A stretch of DNA of 64,000 nucleotides from Pseudomonas sp. 7SR1 (GTDB lineage Bacteria > Pseudomonadota > Gammaproteobacteria > Pseudomonadales > Pseudomonadaceae): positions 2,822,501-2,886,500 of the forward strand of contig NZ_LT707064.1 of assembly GCF_900156465.1 (NCBI RefSeq), in the 5' to 3' direction. Below the pieces are notes generated by a model. That model made no database searches, had not been told where the DNA came from, and worked only from the letters and a program-made list of their open reading frames with translations. This document shows positions 17,854 to 26,003 of this stretch, piece after piece; within the stretch, counting starts at the first letter, position 1, and every line of letters starts with the position of its first letter. Both the position numbers and the translations under genes were made by a program.

Positions 17854-18351
17854 TTACGGCTGCTGGGTCAGGACCAGGCTGACGATGCCTTCATAGCGGC
17901 CGGCGTTGGCGATGGCGCCGACGGTGGTCTGGCGGATGTCCAGCATCTGCTCGATCGAGCCGCTGGTCGGGTCGCCGCCGGGGAACAGGTCGGCAGCCGA
18001 CAGGGAGACACCGGTGGTGTTCAGTGCGCGTCCACCGAAGCTGACGGACAGGGGAACGCCCGTGGCGGCGGGATTGGTCATGTTCGCCAGCACCGGGTTG
18101 GTGATCAGCCGCAGGGTCATGTCTTTGTCGGTGTCATTGCTGAAGATCCGCGTTCCCAGGCGGGTAGGCTGCAGACCCGCGCCTGGCAGGTAGGCCATCT
18201 CCATGGAAGCCGGCAGCGGGCTGCCATCGGACTGGAGCAGTTCGATCGTCGGATCGACATCGGCGTAGACCAGGATGCTTTTTTCCACCGCCAGGGCGGG
18301 CAGTGAAACCAGGGCAGCCAGTGCCAACGGAGCGATTTGGAACAGTTTCAT
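17854..18351 (-). CDS. CS1-type fimbrial major subunit (CooA/CblA-like)
   Basis: 165-aa major pilin with a signal peptide MKLFQIAPLALAALVSLPALA, mature start VEKSILVYADVDPTIELLQSDGSPLP. The 'VeKsI.V.A.VDPtieLlqadGs.LP' beginning and the C-terminal GxYeGivslVLTQ are hallmarks of CS1/CFA-I-type pilins, including cable pilus subunit CblA. Start at 18351 (ATG with AGAGG upstream) rather than the open frame from 18399. Order chaperone, pilin, usher, tip matches cblBACD/coo-type loci. Confidence 0.88.
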   Translation of the reverse strand: MKLFQIAPLALAALVSLPALAVEKSILVYADVDPTIELLQSDGSPLPASMEMAYLPGAGLQPTRLGTRIFSNDTDKDMTLRLITNPVLANMTNPAATGVPLSVSFGGRALNTTGVSLSAADLFPGGDPTSGSIEQMLDIRQTTVGAIANAGRYEGIVSLVLTQQP

Positions 18352-18441
18352 GGGGTGTTGCCTCTTTGCTATGGATGAACAGGGCCAGACCACGTGCAAG
18401 GCACGTAGCTCAGGTGAAAAAGGGGGTAGAGGGGTGGGGCT

Positions 18442-19194
18442 TTAAGGCAGCACGGCCAGGATGCGGGGCTGCTTGTCGTCGCTGGTCACGAAGCGCATCA
18501 GCACGTTGCCGTTCACGCCGGGCGGCGAGACGGGGAGTGTGCTTCCCGGGTACAGGCTGCGATTGACGTCGTTCCAGATGCAGTCTCTCTCGCCCTTGGT
18601 GTCGGCGCAGCGGCCGACTTGCAATACGCCGACGCGCAGGGTGCCGTCGTTGCGCAGGGCGCCGCCGTTCTGCTGCAGGCTGATGCTGGTGCGGCGTTCG
18701 TCGGGCAGCAGGCGTACCAGGGCGCCCCAGATCAGGTTGACCCCGATCCTGGGCTGGACGCCTTGCTCGGAGGTGACTTCATCCGCCAGGTCCGGCGCGG
18801 CCACCGGCTCGAAATAAACGCGGTAGACGGTTTCCTCGCTGGGGATCGCTTGCGCGATAATACGTACCGTACGACTGGCGCCCGGGGCGAGCACCGTGCG
18901 TTGTGGCGACACGACGATACCCTGGGTATCGGCGGGAGACAGCGGGCTTTCATGTTCGTCCGGTGTGCCGGGGCGCTGGATCCGGGTCACGCTGACCTTG
19001 ATGTATTGCACCTTGTCCGATTTGGAGTGCAGTTGGATCTGGCCGATACCGTCCTGCTCGGCGCCGATGGTGCTGTTCATCGGGTAGACCACCATGTTGG
19101 CGGCCGCCGGCATCGACAAACCGAGTACCAGCGTCAGGAGTGCCAGCTTGCTCGAGACAGCCCATCGAACGGTAAATGTTTGATACAAATGCAT
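18442..19194 (-). CDS. CS1-type fimbrial periplasmic chaperone (CooB/CblB-like)
   Basis: 250-aa periplasmic chaperone, first gene of the pilus operon. After a signal sequence ending near LGLSMPAAA the mature part starts NMVVYPMNSTIGAEQDGIGQIQLHSKSDKVQYIKVSVTRI, the first Ig-like domain typical of alpha-fimbrial chaperones; TVRIIAQAIPSEETVYRVYFEPV is the conserved strand pair. It donates a strand to unassembled pilins. Start at 19194 because GAGG lies 8 bases upstream; the open frame continues to a TTG at 19206 but without a better ribosome site. Confidence 0.87.
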   Translation of the reverse strand: MHLYQTFTVRWAVSSKLALLTLVLGLSMPAAANMVVYPMNSTIGAEQDGIGQIQLHSKSDKVQYIKVSVTRIQRPGTPDEHESPLSPADTQGIVVSPQRTVLAPGASRTVRIIAQAIPSEETVYRVYFEPVAAPDLADEVTSEQGVQPRIGVNLIWGALVRLLPDERRTSISLQQNGGALRNDGTLRVGVLQVGRCADTKGERDCIWNDVNRSLYPGSTLPVSPPGVNGNVLMRFVTSDDKQPRILAVLP

Positions 19195-19523
19195 GTCTGA
19201 CCTCAAGTGGGTGAGAAAACATCAAGGTTTTCAATACGCTTGGTGGAGGATCCTGCCCTTGACCCCGGGTCCGTAGCGGTGAAGAGAAATCTCTCGTCTC
19301 GGGGGCGAGCTATATTTGTGTTACTTCCTTTTGTGCTACAGATGCATCCCTATTTCATGTAGGAAATTTCCAAAGTAGATTCAGACCCAACGCACCTGAA
19401 CACGCTGGCTGCCGTCAATGAGGTGACTTCTCGGACGCGCGGCATTGGCACGGGCATGGTGGATTCCTGTGAGGCAAAGATGAGTGTTGTTTGTCCGAAT
19501 TATTTTGGTGGGATAGTTACACC
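19195..19523. promoter_or_regulatory. Divergent control region of the pilus operon and its HTH regulator
   Basis: 329 bases without a gene, with A/T-rich sections (for example 19310-19380) unlike the flanking coding DNA. It must hold the promoters of both the pilus operon and the regulator. A 12-base direct repeat begins at 19504. No other gene or RNA was recognised. Confidence 0.6.
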
Positions 19524-19546
19524 ATGTCAATAGATTTGGTGGGATA
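19504..19546 (+). promoter_or_regulatory. 12-base direct repeat flanking the HTH gene start
   Basis: TTTGGTGGGATA occurs at 19504-19515 and again at 19535-19546, exactly 31 bases (about three helical turns) apart, with the regulator ATG at 19524 between them. The placement over the start region suggests an operator for autorepression by the encoded HTH protein. Confidence 0.5.
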
Positions 19547-19853
19547 TATCCACGTTCGCTTGCGCGAAGAGATTGACCGTTGCGGTTTTTCGTTGGCGGC
19601 CGCCTCCCGGGCCGCCGGGGAGTCCAGCCCGCAACGCTTGAAGGAAGTGGTGTCCGGGCGGCAGAAATGCCCGGCCGACCTGGTGGCGAAACTGGCGGTG
19701 ATCGGCTTGGATGCGCAGTACGTCCTGATCGGCGAACGCGGGCAAGCCGTGAAGCCATCATTGGCGCCTGATGAGGAAATTCTATTGGAGAGTTACCGCG
19801 CCCTGGATGTGGCCGGCAAGAAAAGGATCCTCGCCAGCCTGGTCTCAAGCTAG
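19524..19853 (+). CDS. Small XRE-like HTH regulator
   Basis: 109-aa putative DNA-binding protein. MSIDLVGYIHVRLREEIDRCGFSLAAASRAAGESSPQRLKEVVSGRQKCPADLVAKLAVIGLDAQYVLIGER has the layout of a lambda-repressor-like HTH: helix 2 and recognition helix around SLAAASRAAGESSPQRLKEVVSG, then 'GlDaqYVLiGer', a phrase common in phage-type Cro/CI-like regulators of Pseudomonas. The short C-terminal helix resembles ADEEILLESYRALD linkers. Start at ATG 19524 rather than the upstream frame from 19491. Divergent from the pilus operon, so it may repress or activate the pili. Confidence 0.75.
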   Translation: MSIDLVGYIHVRLREEIDRCGFSLAAASRAAGESSPQRLKEVVSGRQKCPADLVAKLAVIGLDAQYVLIGERGQAVKPSLAPDEEILLESYRALDVAGKKRILASLVSS

Positions 19854-19965
19854 GCGCTGCGTCCACCGCGAGCAGGCTCGCGTCCATATGGAATGGCGGG
19901 TGTCTGCGGTATGGATGTCCGACACCGCAGCGGTGCGAGCGATGGCCGATCCAAGCCTTGCGGCA

Positions 19966-21315
19966 TCAGCTGTCCTGCAGGAACATTTCTCGACTCAGCC
20001 CATGGCGCTGCATCTTTTCGTTGAAGGTGCGGCGTGGCAGCTGCAGTTCTTCGAGCACCGCTTTCACGTCACCCTTGTGTCGGGCCAGGGCGGCGCGCAG
20101 GCATTGGGCTTCGAACGCTTCCTGCCGGGCCGCCAGGGATTGGCCGGGCTCGCTTTCCAGCAGGTGCGGCTGGTCCAGCCCCAGTAACTGGCGTTCGGCG
20201 ACATTCGCCAGTTCGCGCACGTTGCCCGGCCAGTCGTGGCTCAGCAGATGGCTCAGTTGCGGGCCGCTCAGGGGCGCGGCGCGGCGGTCGAGGCGTTCGG
20301 CGGCGCTGTGGGTGAAGTGTTCGAACAGCAGGGGAATGTCTTCGCGCCGCTCACGCAACGGCGGCAGGCGCAGCTCGGCGATGTTCAGGCGATAAGCCAG
20401 GTCTTCGCGAAAGCGTCCGGCCCGGGCTTCTTCCAGCAGGTCCGGCTTGGTGGCGGCGACGATGCGCAGGTCCACGGCAATGCTCTGGTTCGAGCCCAGG
20501 CGTTCGAGCTTCTGTTCCTGCAATACCCTCAGCAGCTTGACCTGCTGGGCCAGGGGCATGCTTTCGATCTCATCGAGAAACAGCGTGCCTCCGTCGGCGT
20601 ATTCGAGCTTGCCGATGCGCTTGCCCTGGGCGCCGGTGAACGCGCCGCTTTCATGGCCGAACAGTTCCGCCTCGAACAGCGGCTCGGGAATGGCTGCGCA
20701 GTTCAAGGCCACGAAGGGCTTGCTCGCCCGCGGGCCGAAGTCATGCAGGCAACGGGCGACCAATTCCTTGCCGCTGCCGGTTTCGCCGCGGATCAGCACG
20801 TTGACCGGCAACGTCGCCAGGTCCAGTACCTGGCGCCGCAGGTTCTGCAGCGCCCGGGAAACACCCAGCAATGTCCCATCGAGTCGGGCCCTGGCGTCGG
20901 CCTGTTCGTGCAGCCGCCGGTTCTCCAGGACCAGGGCGCGCTTGTCCAGGGCACGGCGCAGGCTGCCGAGCAGGGCTTCGGGGCTGAAGGGTTTTTCCAG
21001 GAAGTCGTAGGCGCCGTCACGCATGGCTTCGACGGCCATGGGCACGTCGCCGTGGCCGGTCAGCAGAATCACCGGCAGATCCGGGTCGCGCCGCCGTACT
21101 TCGGCCAGCAGTTCCAGGCCGCTGAGCCCAGGCATGCGTACATCGCTGAGGATCACCCCGGCAAAATGCTCAGGCAAGCTCGCCAGGCAATCCTCGGCGC
21201 GGCCGAACAATTGCACCTGGAACCCCGAGAGGCTCAGCCATTGCTCGACGGCGCTGCGAATGCTGGCTTCGTCGTCCACCACCATCACGTTTTGCAACAG
21301 GGACTCGCTAGGCAT
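19966..21315 (-). CDS. Sigma-54-dependent response regulator, DctD/MifR type
   Basis: 449-aa NtrC-family activator. N-terminal receiver (residues about 8-125; phosphoacceptor likely Asp58 in LSDVRMPG), central AAA+ domain with Walker A GETGSGKE and the sigma-54 contact loop ESGAFTGAQ, and a C-terminal Fis-type HTH (GDVKAVLEELQLPRRTFNEKMQRHGL). The 'RRTFNEKMQRHGL' recognition helix is DctD-like. It overlaps the kinase gene by 8 bases. No C4-dicarboxylate transporter is adjacent; the best target in the window is the alpha-ketoglutarate permease with a sigma-54 promoter at 13715, which would make it functionally like P. aeruginosa MifR. Confidence 0.9.
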   Translation of the reverse strand: MPSESLLQNVMVVDDEASIRSAVEQWLSLSGFQVQLFGRAEDCLASLPEHFAGVILSDVRMPGLSGLELLAEVRRRDPDLPVILLTGHGDVPMAVEAMRDGAYDFLEKPFSPEALLGSLRRALDKRALVLENRRLHEQADARARLDGTLLGVSRALQNLRRQVLDLATLPVNVLIRGETGSGKELVARCLHDFGPRASKPFVALNCAAIPEPLFEAELFGHESGAFTGAQGKRIGKLEYADGGTLFLDEIESMPLAQQVKLLRVLQEQKLERLGSNQSIAVDLRIVAATKPDLLEEARAGRFREDLAYRLNIAELRLPPLRERREDIPLLFEHFTHSAAERLDRRAAPLSGPQLSHLLSHDWPGNVRELANVAERQLLGLDQPHLLESEPGQSLAARQEAFEAQCLRAALARHKGDVKAVLEELQLPRRTFNEKMQRHGLSREMFLQDS

Positions 21316-23074
21316 GCAACTGCGCCTCCTGGTCAATGGGCAAGGTCACGCAGAATACCGCGCCGTTTTCATGGTTGTCCGCCGTCAGTCGTCCGCCGGA
21401 CTCATGGATGATGGCGAACGAAACCGCCAGCCCCAGGCCCAGGCCGTCGCCCACGGCCTTGGTGGTGAAGAACGGATCGAAGACCTGCGCCAGGTGTTCC
21501 TCGGCGATGCCGCTACCACTGTCGCTGACCGTCAGGCGCCACAACTGATCATCGGCCTCCAGGCGTATTTCCAGGCGTTTGAGCGGTTGTCCGGCCATGG
21601 CGTCGAGGGCATTGCGCAACAGATTGATCAACACCTGTTCGAGGCGGATCGCGTCGCCACGTACCCACGCCGGGCGGGCCAGGTGCAGCACGGTGTCGAT
21701 CTGCTCATCGCGCAGGCGTGTCTCCAGCAGTTGCAGGGCCTGGTCCACCACCGCCGCCAGGTCCAGGCGTTCGCGCAGGCCGCTGGGGCTTTTGCGGGCG
21801 AAGGTCTTCAGGTGGCCGGTGAGGGCGGCCATGCGGGTGAGCATGTCGTCCACCGGCTTGAGGGCCTTGTAGGCATCATCGACCCGGCCATGATCCAACA
21901 GCAGGCGCAGGGTCGCCAGTTGCGTGCGCTGGGCGGTCAGCGGCTGGTTGATTTCATGGGCCAGGGCCGCCGACATCTGCCCCAGGGCCGCCAGCTTGGC
22001 CGATTGCACCAGCCCTTCCTGGGCCGTGCGCAGCTCCCGGGTGCGCTCTTGCACCAGGCGTTCGAGTTCGGCGCGGCTGCGCTGACGCAGTTTCGCCAGG
22101 CGCCAGCGCTGGTTGAGAAACAGCAACAGGAACACCAGCGCCAGCCATGAGCCGGCAGCGGCGAGCCCGGCGTTGCGCAGGTCCTCGAAGGCGATCTGAG
22201 GAGGGCGCAGCAGGTGCAGCGTCCAGCCTTCGGCAGGCAGCGGCAGGGACTCCCACAAATAATCCGCAGCGCCCTCAGGAGCCTCGACCCGGCTCAGATG
22301 GCTGTTGTCGTCAAAGCGCCGCAACGGCTCGAAGGACAGCGCTTGCAGCGGCTGCTTGTCGTATTGGCGGGTGGCCTTGAGCTCGGCGCGGTCGCTGTCG
22401 GTCAGGGGGCGCAGGTGGCGATAGCGCCAACCCGGTCGGTTGGCAATGAAGATGATGCCTCGGGCATCGCTGACCAGCAGGGTGTCGCTGCCCTGGCGCC
22501 ATTCTCGTTCGAGCTCGGGAAATTCCAGCTTCACCACCATCGCCCCGAGGAAGCCGCCGTCGTCGCCGGTCACCGCGCTGGACAGGAAGTATCCCGGGAT
22601 GCCGCTGGTCACGCCCACCGCATAAAACCGCCCGGTGCCCTGGGTACGGGTCTGGAGAAAATAAGGCCGGAACCCATAGTTGTGCCCGACGTAGCTGCTG
22701 GGCAACCGCCAGTTGCTGGCCGCCACCGCCAGACCGGTACGGTCGAGCAATTCCAGGGTGGACGATTGCGCGGCACCGTTGATCTTTTCCAGTTTGCGAT
22801 TCAGCGCATCCTGCTGCGCTGCGCTGACGGGACCGTGGAGGGCCGCGCGCAACTCCGGGTCCAGGGCCAGCACGGCGGGCAGGGCACGGTAACGGTCGAT
22901 CAGGGTGTGCAGGGAATTGGCGTACAACGCCAGTTGCTGGTTCGCACGGCTGGCGTCTTCCTCCAAGGCCGCGCGTTCGGCGTGGCGCACGGCCAGGGCC
23001 GCGGCGCCGACGGCGCCCGCCAGGATCAGCAGGGTATACAACGACAGACGCAAGGTACGGGAAGTCGGCAGCAT
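21308..23074 (-). CDS. DctB/MifS-type sensor histidine kinase
   Basis: 588-aa membrane kinase. TM1 near residues 10-30 (LSLYTLLILAGAVGAAALAV), a periplasmic double-Cache sensor (about 35-300) with WRLPSSYVGHNYGFRPYF and GVTSGIPGYFLSSAV, TM2 (AGLAAAGSWLALVFLLLFL), a short coiled coil, then HisKA with His373 in ALAHEINQPL and HATPase boxes (NLLRNALDA, DSGSGI, DPFFTTK, GLGLGLAVS). The sensor pattern is that of DctB-type dicarboxylate receptors. Start at ATG 23074; an in-frame GTG at 23143 is possible but gives an atypical N-terminus. It pairs with the overlapping DctD-type regulator. Confidence 0.9.
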   Translation of the reverse strand: MLPTSRTLRLSLYTLLILAGAVGAAALAVRHAERAALEEDASRANQQLALYANSLHTLIDRYRALPAVLALDPELRAALHGPVSAAQQDALNRKLEKINGAAQSSTLELLDRTGLAVAASNWRLPSSYVGHNYGFRPYFLQTRTQGTGRFYAVGVTSGIPGYFLSSAVTGDDGGFLGAMVVKLEFPELEREWRQGSDTLLVSDARGIIFIANRPGWRYRHLRPLTDSDRAELKATRQYDKQPLQALSFEPLRRFDDNSHLSRVEAPEGAADYLWESLPLPAEGWTLHLLRPPQIAFEDLRNAGLAAAGSWLALVFLLLFLNQRWRLAKLRQRSRAELERLVQERTRELRTAQEGLVQSAKLAALGQMSAALAHEINQPLTAQRTQLATLRLLLDHGRVDDAYKALKPVDDMLTRMAALTGHLKTFARKSPSGLRERLDLAAVVDQALQLLETRLRDEQIDTVLHLARPAWVRGDAIRLEQVLINLLRNALDAMAGQPLKRLEIRLEADDQLWRLTVSDSGSGIAEEHLAQVFDPFFTTKAVGDGLGLGLAVSFAIIHESGGRLTADNHENGAVFCVTLPIDQEAQLHA

Positions 23075-23162
23075 GCTGGCGCGAACCGGTAGAAAGTCGG
23101 GCGCGCACCATAGCATGCTGACCGTAGCCAGGGCCAAGATCACGCGCGTGCCGGCCAGGCGC

Positions 23163-26000
23163 TCAAATGTACGGCTGCAGTGCGCGGTTCCATTGTTGAT
23201 GAGTCATGTTCACCCTGTCGGTCAGGACATTGAACGGGGCAGAGCCATCCTGGGACTCCATCAGGATGTTGGCGCAGTTGAAACAGGCGGGGAAGGCCGA
23301 GGCGGTCTTGGCACCCTTGAGTTTCTGCGTCACGACCAGAATCTGCGACGGATCGGCTTCACCCGTCATGGCCTTCTGAAAAGCCAGCGCAACGTGTCCG
23401 CCGACGCTCTCGGCATGCATGCCTGGAAGCCCGGCGGATTTGGGCAGGTAACTTCCCCCCGCGACGATATGGGCCTTCATCCGCCTCTGGAGCAGGGGTT
23501 GAAACGTGGGGGTTTCGTACTCCAGGCCCGCCAGGTTGATCGGGTCGGGGTTCGTGCCTTTGTAGACCTTGATGGGACGTTGGGTGTCCTGGTACGTCTC
23601 GATGAGCTTCTTCTCCAGGAATGTCTCGTAACGGTCGATATCGCCGAACTTGAAGATGCCCCCCGAGACCGGATCGTCTCTCTCCAGGCCTTGTTCGGCG
23701 GGACGATATTCCACGACGCCGTGGCGTTCCACCGTTAACTGGGGAGGCAACGGGATATTGAAGAAATCCGTCAGTCGAATCGTTTCGTCAGGTGTCGCGC
23801 CGGGTATTTCAAAGCCCGCATGGGCGACCAGGTTGTCGTCCCTGTTCTTCTTGAGAAACAGCTCGGCTTCCGGGTTGTCGCTGAAATGGATCTCGCGCAT
23901 TTTTTTCACTTTGGCCGGTGAGCCGGTAATAGCGGGCAGCGGGTTGGCCCCGCCTTGCAGAATGAGCTGGGTACGCTCGCTCATGAGCGTGAGCAGCTCG
24001 TTGCCCCCCTGGAGCGTCTTGCTGTCCTTGTTCAGGCCCAGGTTGTCCGAATAGCGCATAGGGTTGTTCCCCACCATCGCATACAGGTTCAACCCATCCA
24101 CCGGCCCCGCCGGGTCCGGGTTGACCCAGCGCATCGTCCACGGCGCGTAGTAACGCAATCCATAGCAGTAAAGCCCGCTGGCGTCCCTTTCCTTGCCGCT
24201 GTAGCGGATGGTTTTCTGGCTGGCCTGTACCTCGCAGTCCGCTGCCCACCATGCGGTGCCGCCGAAAGGGTAATACCCTTCATGGCTGATGAGCCGGGCG
24301 TCCTGGTCCAGTTCCTTGACCAGTGAGCCCAGGTGGTCTTCCAGGCTGTAGCGCAGCTGGCCCTGGTCGATTTCTTCCGGCCGGCCTTTTTCCCAGTAGA
24401 GTCCCCGCACGTTGAAGCCCAGGCCTTGCAAGGTGCAGACATGCAGCGCCTGGCTGTCGTCCAGGGTGCGGATCTCGAGGCCGGGCAAGTAGCGCACCTC
24501 GCGCACATGGCGCGTAGCGGCCGCCTGGCTGCTTTGCCGCTTGCGCACACGCAAGCCCTGGGCGTCGTAGACGTAGCGCTCCTCATCGTCGTCGCTGGCC
24601 AGGCGATGCACCTGTGTCACGCCGTGCAACTGGTTGCGCAGGTTCCAGGTCAGTTGCCTGCCGGTTCCGGGCAGTGTCAACGGGTTGCCGTCGGCATCGA
24701 AGCTCAGGTCATCGCCGGGAACATCGCCCTTGCGCCACTGCACGCAACGATTGCTCGACGGGTCCATGGTCAGGTGCAGCGTATGCGCCTGGCCCGGGGC
24801 CGCGCTGTTGTGGATCAGTGTCTGCAGATTGCCGCCTGGGTCGTAGCGATAATGCTGGGTGTAGGGCGTGCGCAGTGACAGGTCCATCGGCGGGATCAGC
24901 GCCGGCAGTTGCGGTTGAGTGCCGGCGCCGCCAGCCTCCAGGCCCGTGGCGCTTTCCAGGCGATACAGGCTGTCGTAGGTGAACCGGCGGACGCCCTCGA
25001 TGCGCTGGTTGGCGTGATAACGGGTGACATGGGTGTGGTCGGTCAGGGACGTCATATTCCCCACGGGGTCGTACCGGTAGCTGAAGTGTTGAAGGACGTC
25101 GCTGTCTTTGACAGCCTTTTGTTCAAGCAGGCGTCCATTGGCAGGGTCATGGTTGTAGGTGGTCATGACCCCGTTACCGGCGACATATGCGTTCAGTCTA
25201 CCGTCGGCGTTGTATTGCATGCGTTGGACAATCACCTGCGCGATGGGGCTGTCGGCCCATTGCAAGTGAGTGGCCGCGAGCTGTCCGGCGATGTCGAAGT
25301 CCCGGCGTTGGGCATGGCCCTTGGCATCCCTGTGGCCCAGGATTTCAGTCAGGGCGCTGTAGAACCAGTGTGTGTCGTAGGCAGTGGGTTCGAGCAGCGC
25401 ATCGCGCTCGGTTTCGTTCCGGGGCCAGTCTGGCGAGTCCAGCGTGACGAGAAAGCGCCGGGACTGATGGAGCGAGGCACCGGCCATTGAATAATCGATC
25501 ATCGATAGACGCCCGGCAGTGTCGTAATGCTCCACCAGCCGACCGCATCGATTGCGCCGGGCACTGTCGCTCGAGCTGTCGCCATAGTGCAGGTATTCGA
25601 CGGCGACCCAGGCCTGGTCCCGGCCTCGTTCCCGGATCGCCACGGGGCGTAGTCGCGAGTCGTAATCGATGTGTTGCTCGCTGCCGCGCCCGTCCCAGCC
25701 CCGCAGTTTCTGTCCTGCCACGCCGAAGAGCTCCCGACGCATTCCGCCGTCGACACTGTGGGTGAGCAACGGGGTTCCCGACAGGCTATAGACGCTATGC
25801 AGGTTGGCCGTTTCCGTACCGTGCAGGCGAGGGTCCCACTGGAAAATGATGCGGCCGGCCACGTCATGCGCCTGGGCAGTGATCAGCCGCTGTGTCTGAT
25901 CGCCGCTGGAGTCGCGCAGGTAGTCCACGCGCCGCACCGGGCCGGCGCGTCCGTCGAACACCGCCAGCACTGGCGTGTTTGCGTGGGGCTGGCTGTTCAC
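23163..26000 (-). CDS. tccC: TccC-type Tc toxin component C (RHS) with predicted deaminase tail
   Basis: 945-aa C subunit of an ABC (Tc) toxin. Residues 1 to about 656 are RHS/YD repeats that, with TcB, form the cocoon; the conserved core ends WVNPDPAGPVDGLNLYAMVG...NNPMRYSDNLGL, the autoproteolysis region of this family. Residues 657-945 are the hypervariable effector. There I see HAES (His862, Glu864) and, 42 residues on, FPACFNCANIL (Cys906, Cys909), the zinc-binding pattern of the cytidine-deaminase fold, most like the YwqJ deaminase family. Start is GTG at 26000, three bases after the tcB stop. No immunity-like gene follows. The usual ADP-ribosyltransferase motifs of TccC3/TccC5 are not recognised. 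Confidence 0.9.
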   Translation of the reverse strand: MNSQPHANTPVLAVFDGRAGPVRRVDYLRDSSGDQTQRLITAQAHDVAGRIIFQWDPRLHGTETANLHSVYSLSGTPLLTHSVDGGMRRELFGVAGQKLRGWDGRGSEQHIDYDSRLRPVAIRERGRDQAWVAVEYLHYGDSSSDSARRNRCGRLVEHYDTAGRLSMIDYSMAGASLHQSRRFLVTLDSPDWPRNETERDALLEPTAYDTHWFYSALTEILGHRDAKGHAQRRDFDIAGQLAATHLQWADSPIAQVIVQRMQYNADGRLNAYVAGNGVMTTYNHDPANGRLLEQKAVKDSDVLQHFSYRYDPVGNMTSLTDHTHVTRYHANQRIEGVRRFTYDSLYRLESATGLEAGGAGTQPQLPALIPPMDLSLRTPYTQHYRYDPGGNLQTLIHNSAAPGQAHTLHLTMDPSSNRCVQWRKGDVPGDDLSFDADGNPLTLPGTGRQLTWNLRNQLHGVTQVHRLASDDDEERYVYDAQGLRVRKRQSSQAAATRHVREVRYLPGLEIRTLDDSQALHVCTLQGLGFNVRGLYWEKGRPEEIDQGQLRYSLEDHLGSLVKELDQDARLISHEGYYPFGGTAWWAADCEVQASQKTIRYSGKERDASGLYCYGLRYYAPWTMRWVNPDPAGPVDGLNLYAMVGNNPMRYSDNLGLNKDSKTLQGGNELLTLMSERTQLILQGGANPLPAITGSPAKVKKMREIHFSDNPEAELFLKKNRDDNLVAHAGFEIPGATPDETIRLTDFFNIPLPPQLTVERHGVVEYRPAEQGLERDDPVSGGIFKFGDIDRYETFLEKKLIETYQDTQRPIKVYKGTNPDPINLAGLEYETPTFQPLLQRRMKAHIVAGGSYLPKSAGLPGMHAESVGGHVALAFQKAMTGEADPSQILVVTQKLKGAKTASAFPACFNCANILMESQDGSAPFNVLTDRVNMTHQQWNRALQPYI

Positions 26001-26003
26001 CTG

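Noticed and set aside
23075..23162. Immunity gene downstream of tccC
   Set aside because: Only an 88-base gap precedes dctB-type kinase; no ORF fits. Tc effectors act on eukaryotic cells, so none is expected.
23163..24034. ADP-ribosyltransferase activity for the TccC tail, by analogy to TccC3/TccC5
   Set aside because: I found no R-S-E triad pattern in the tail, whereas HAE and PxCxxC are plain.
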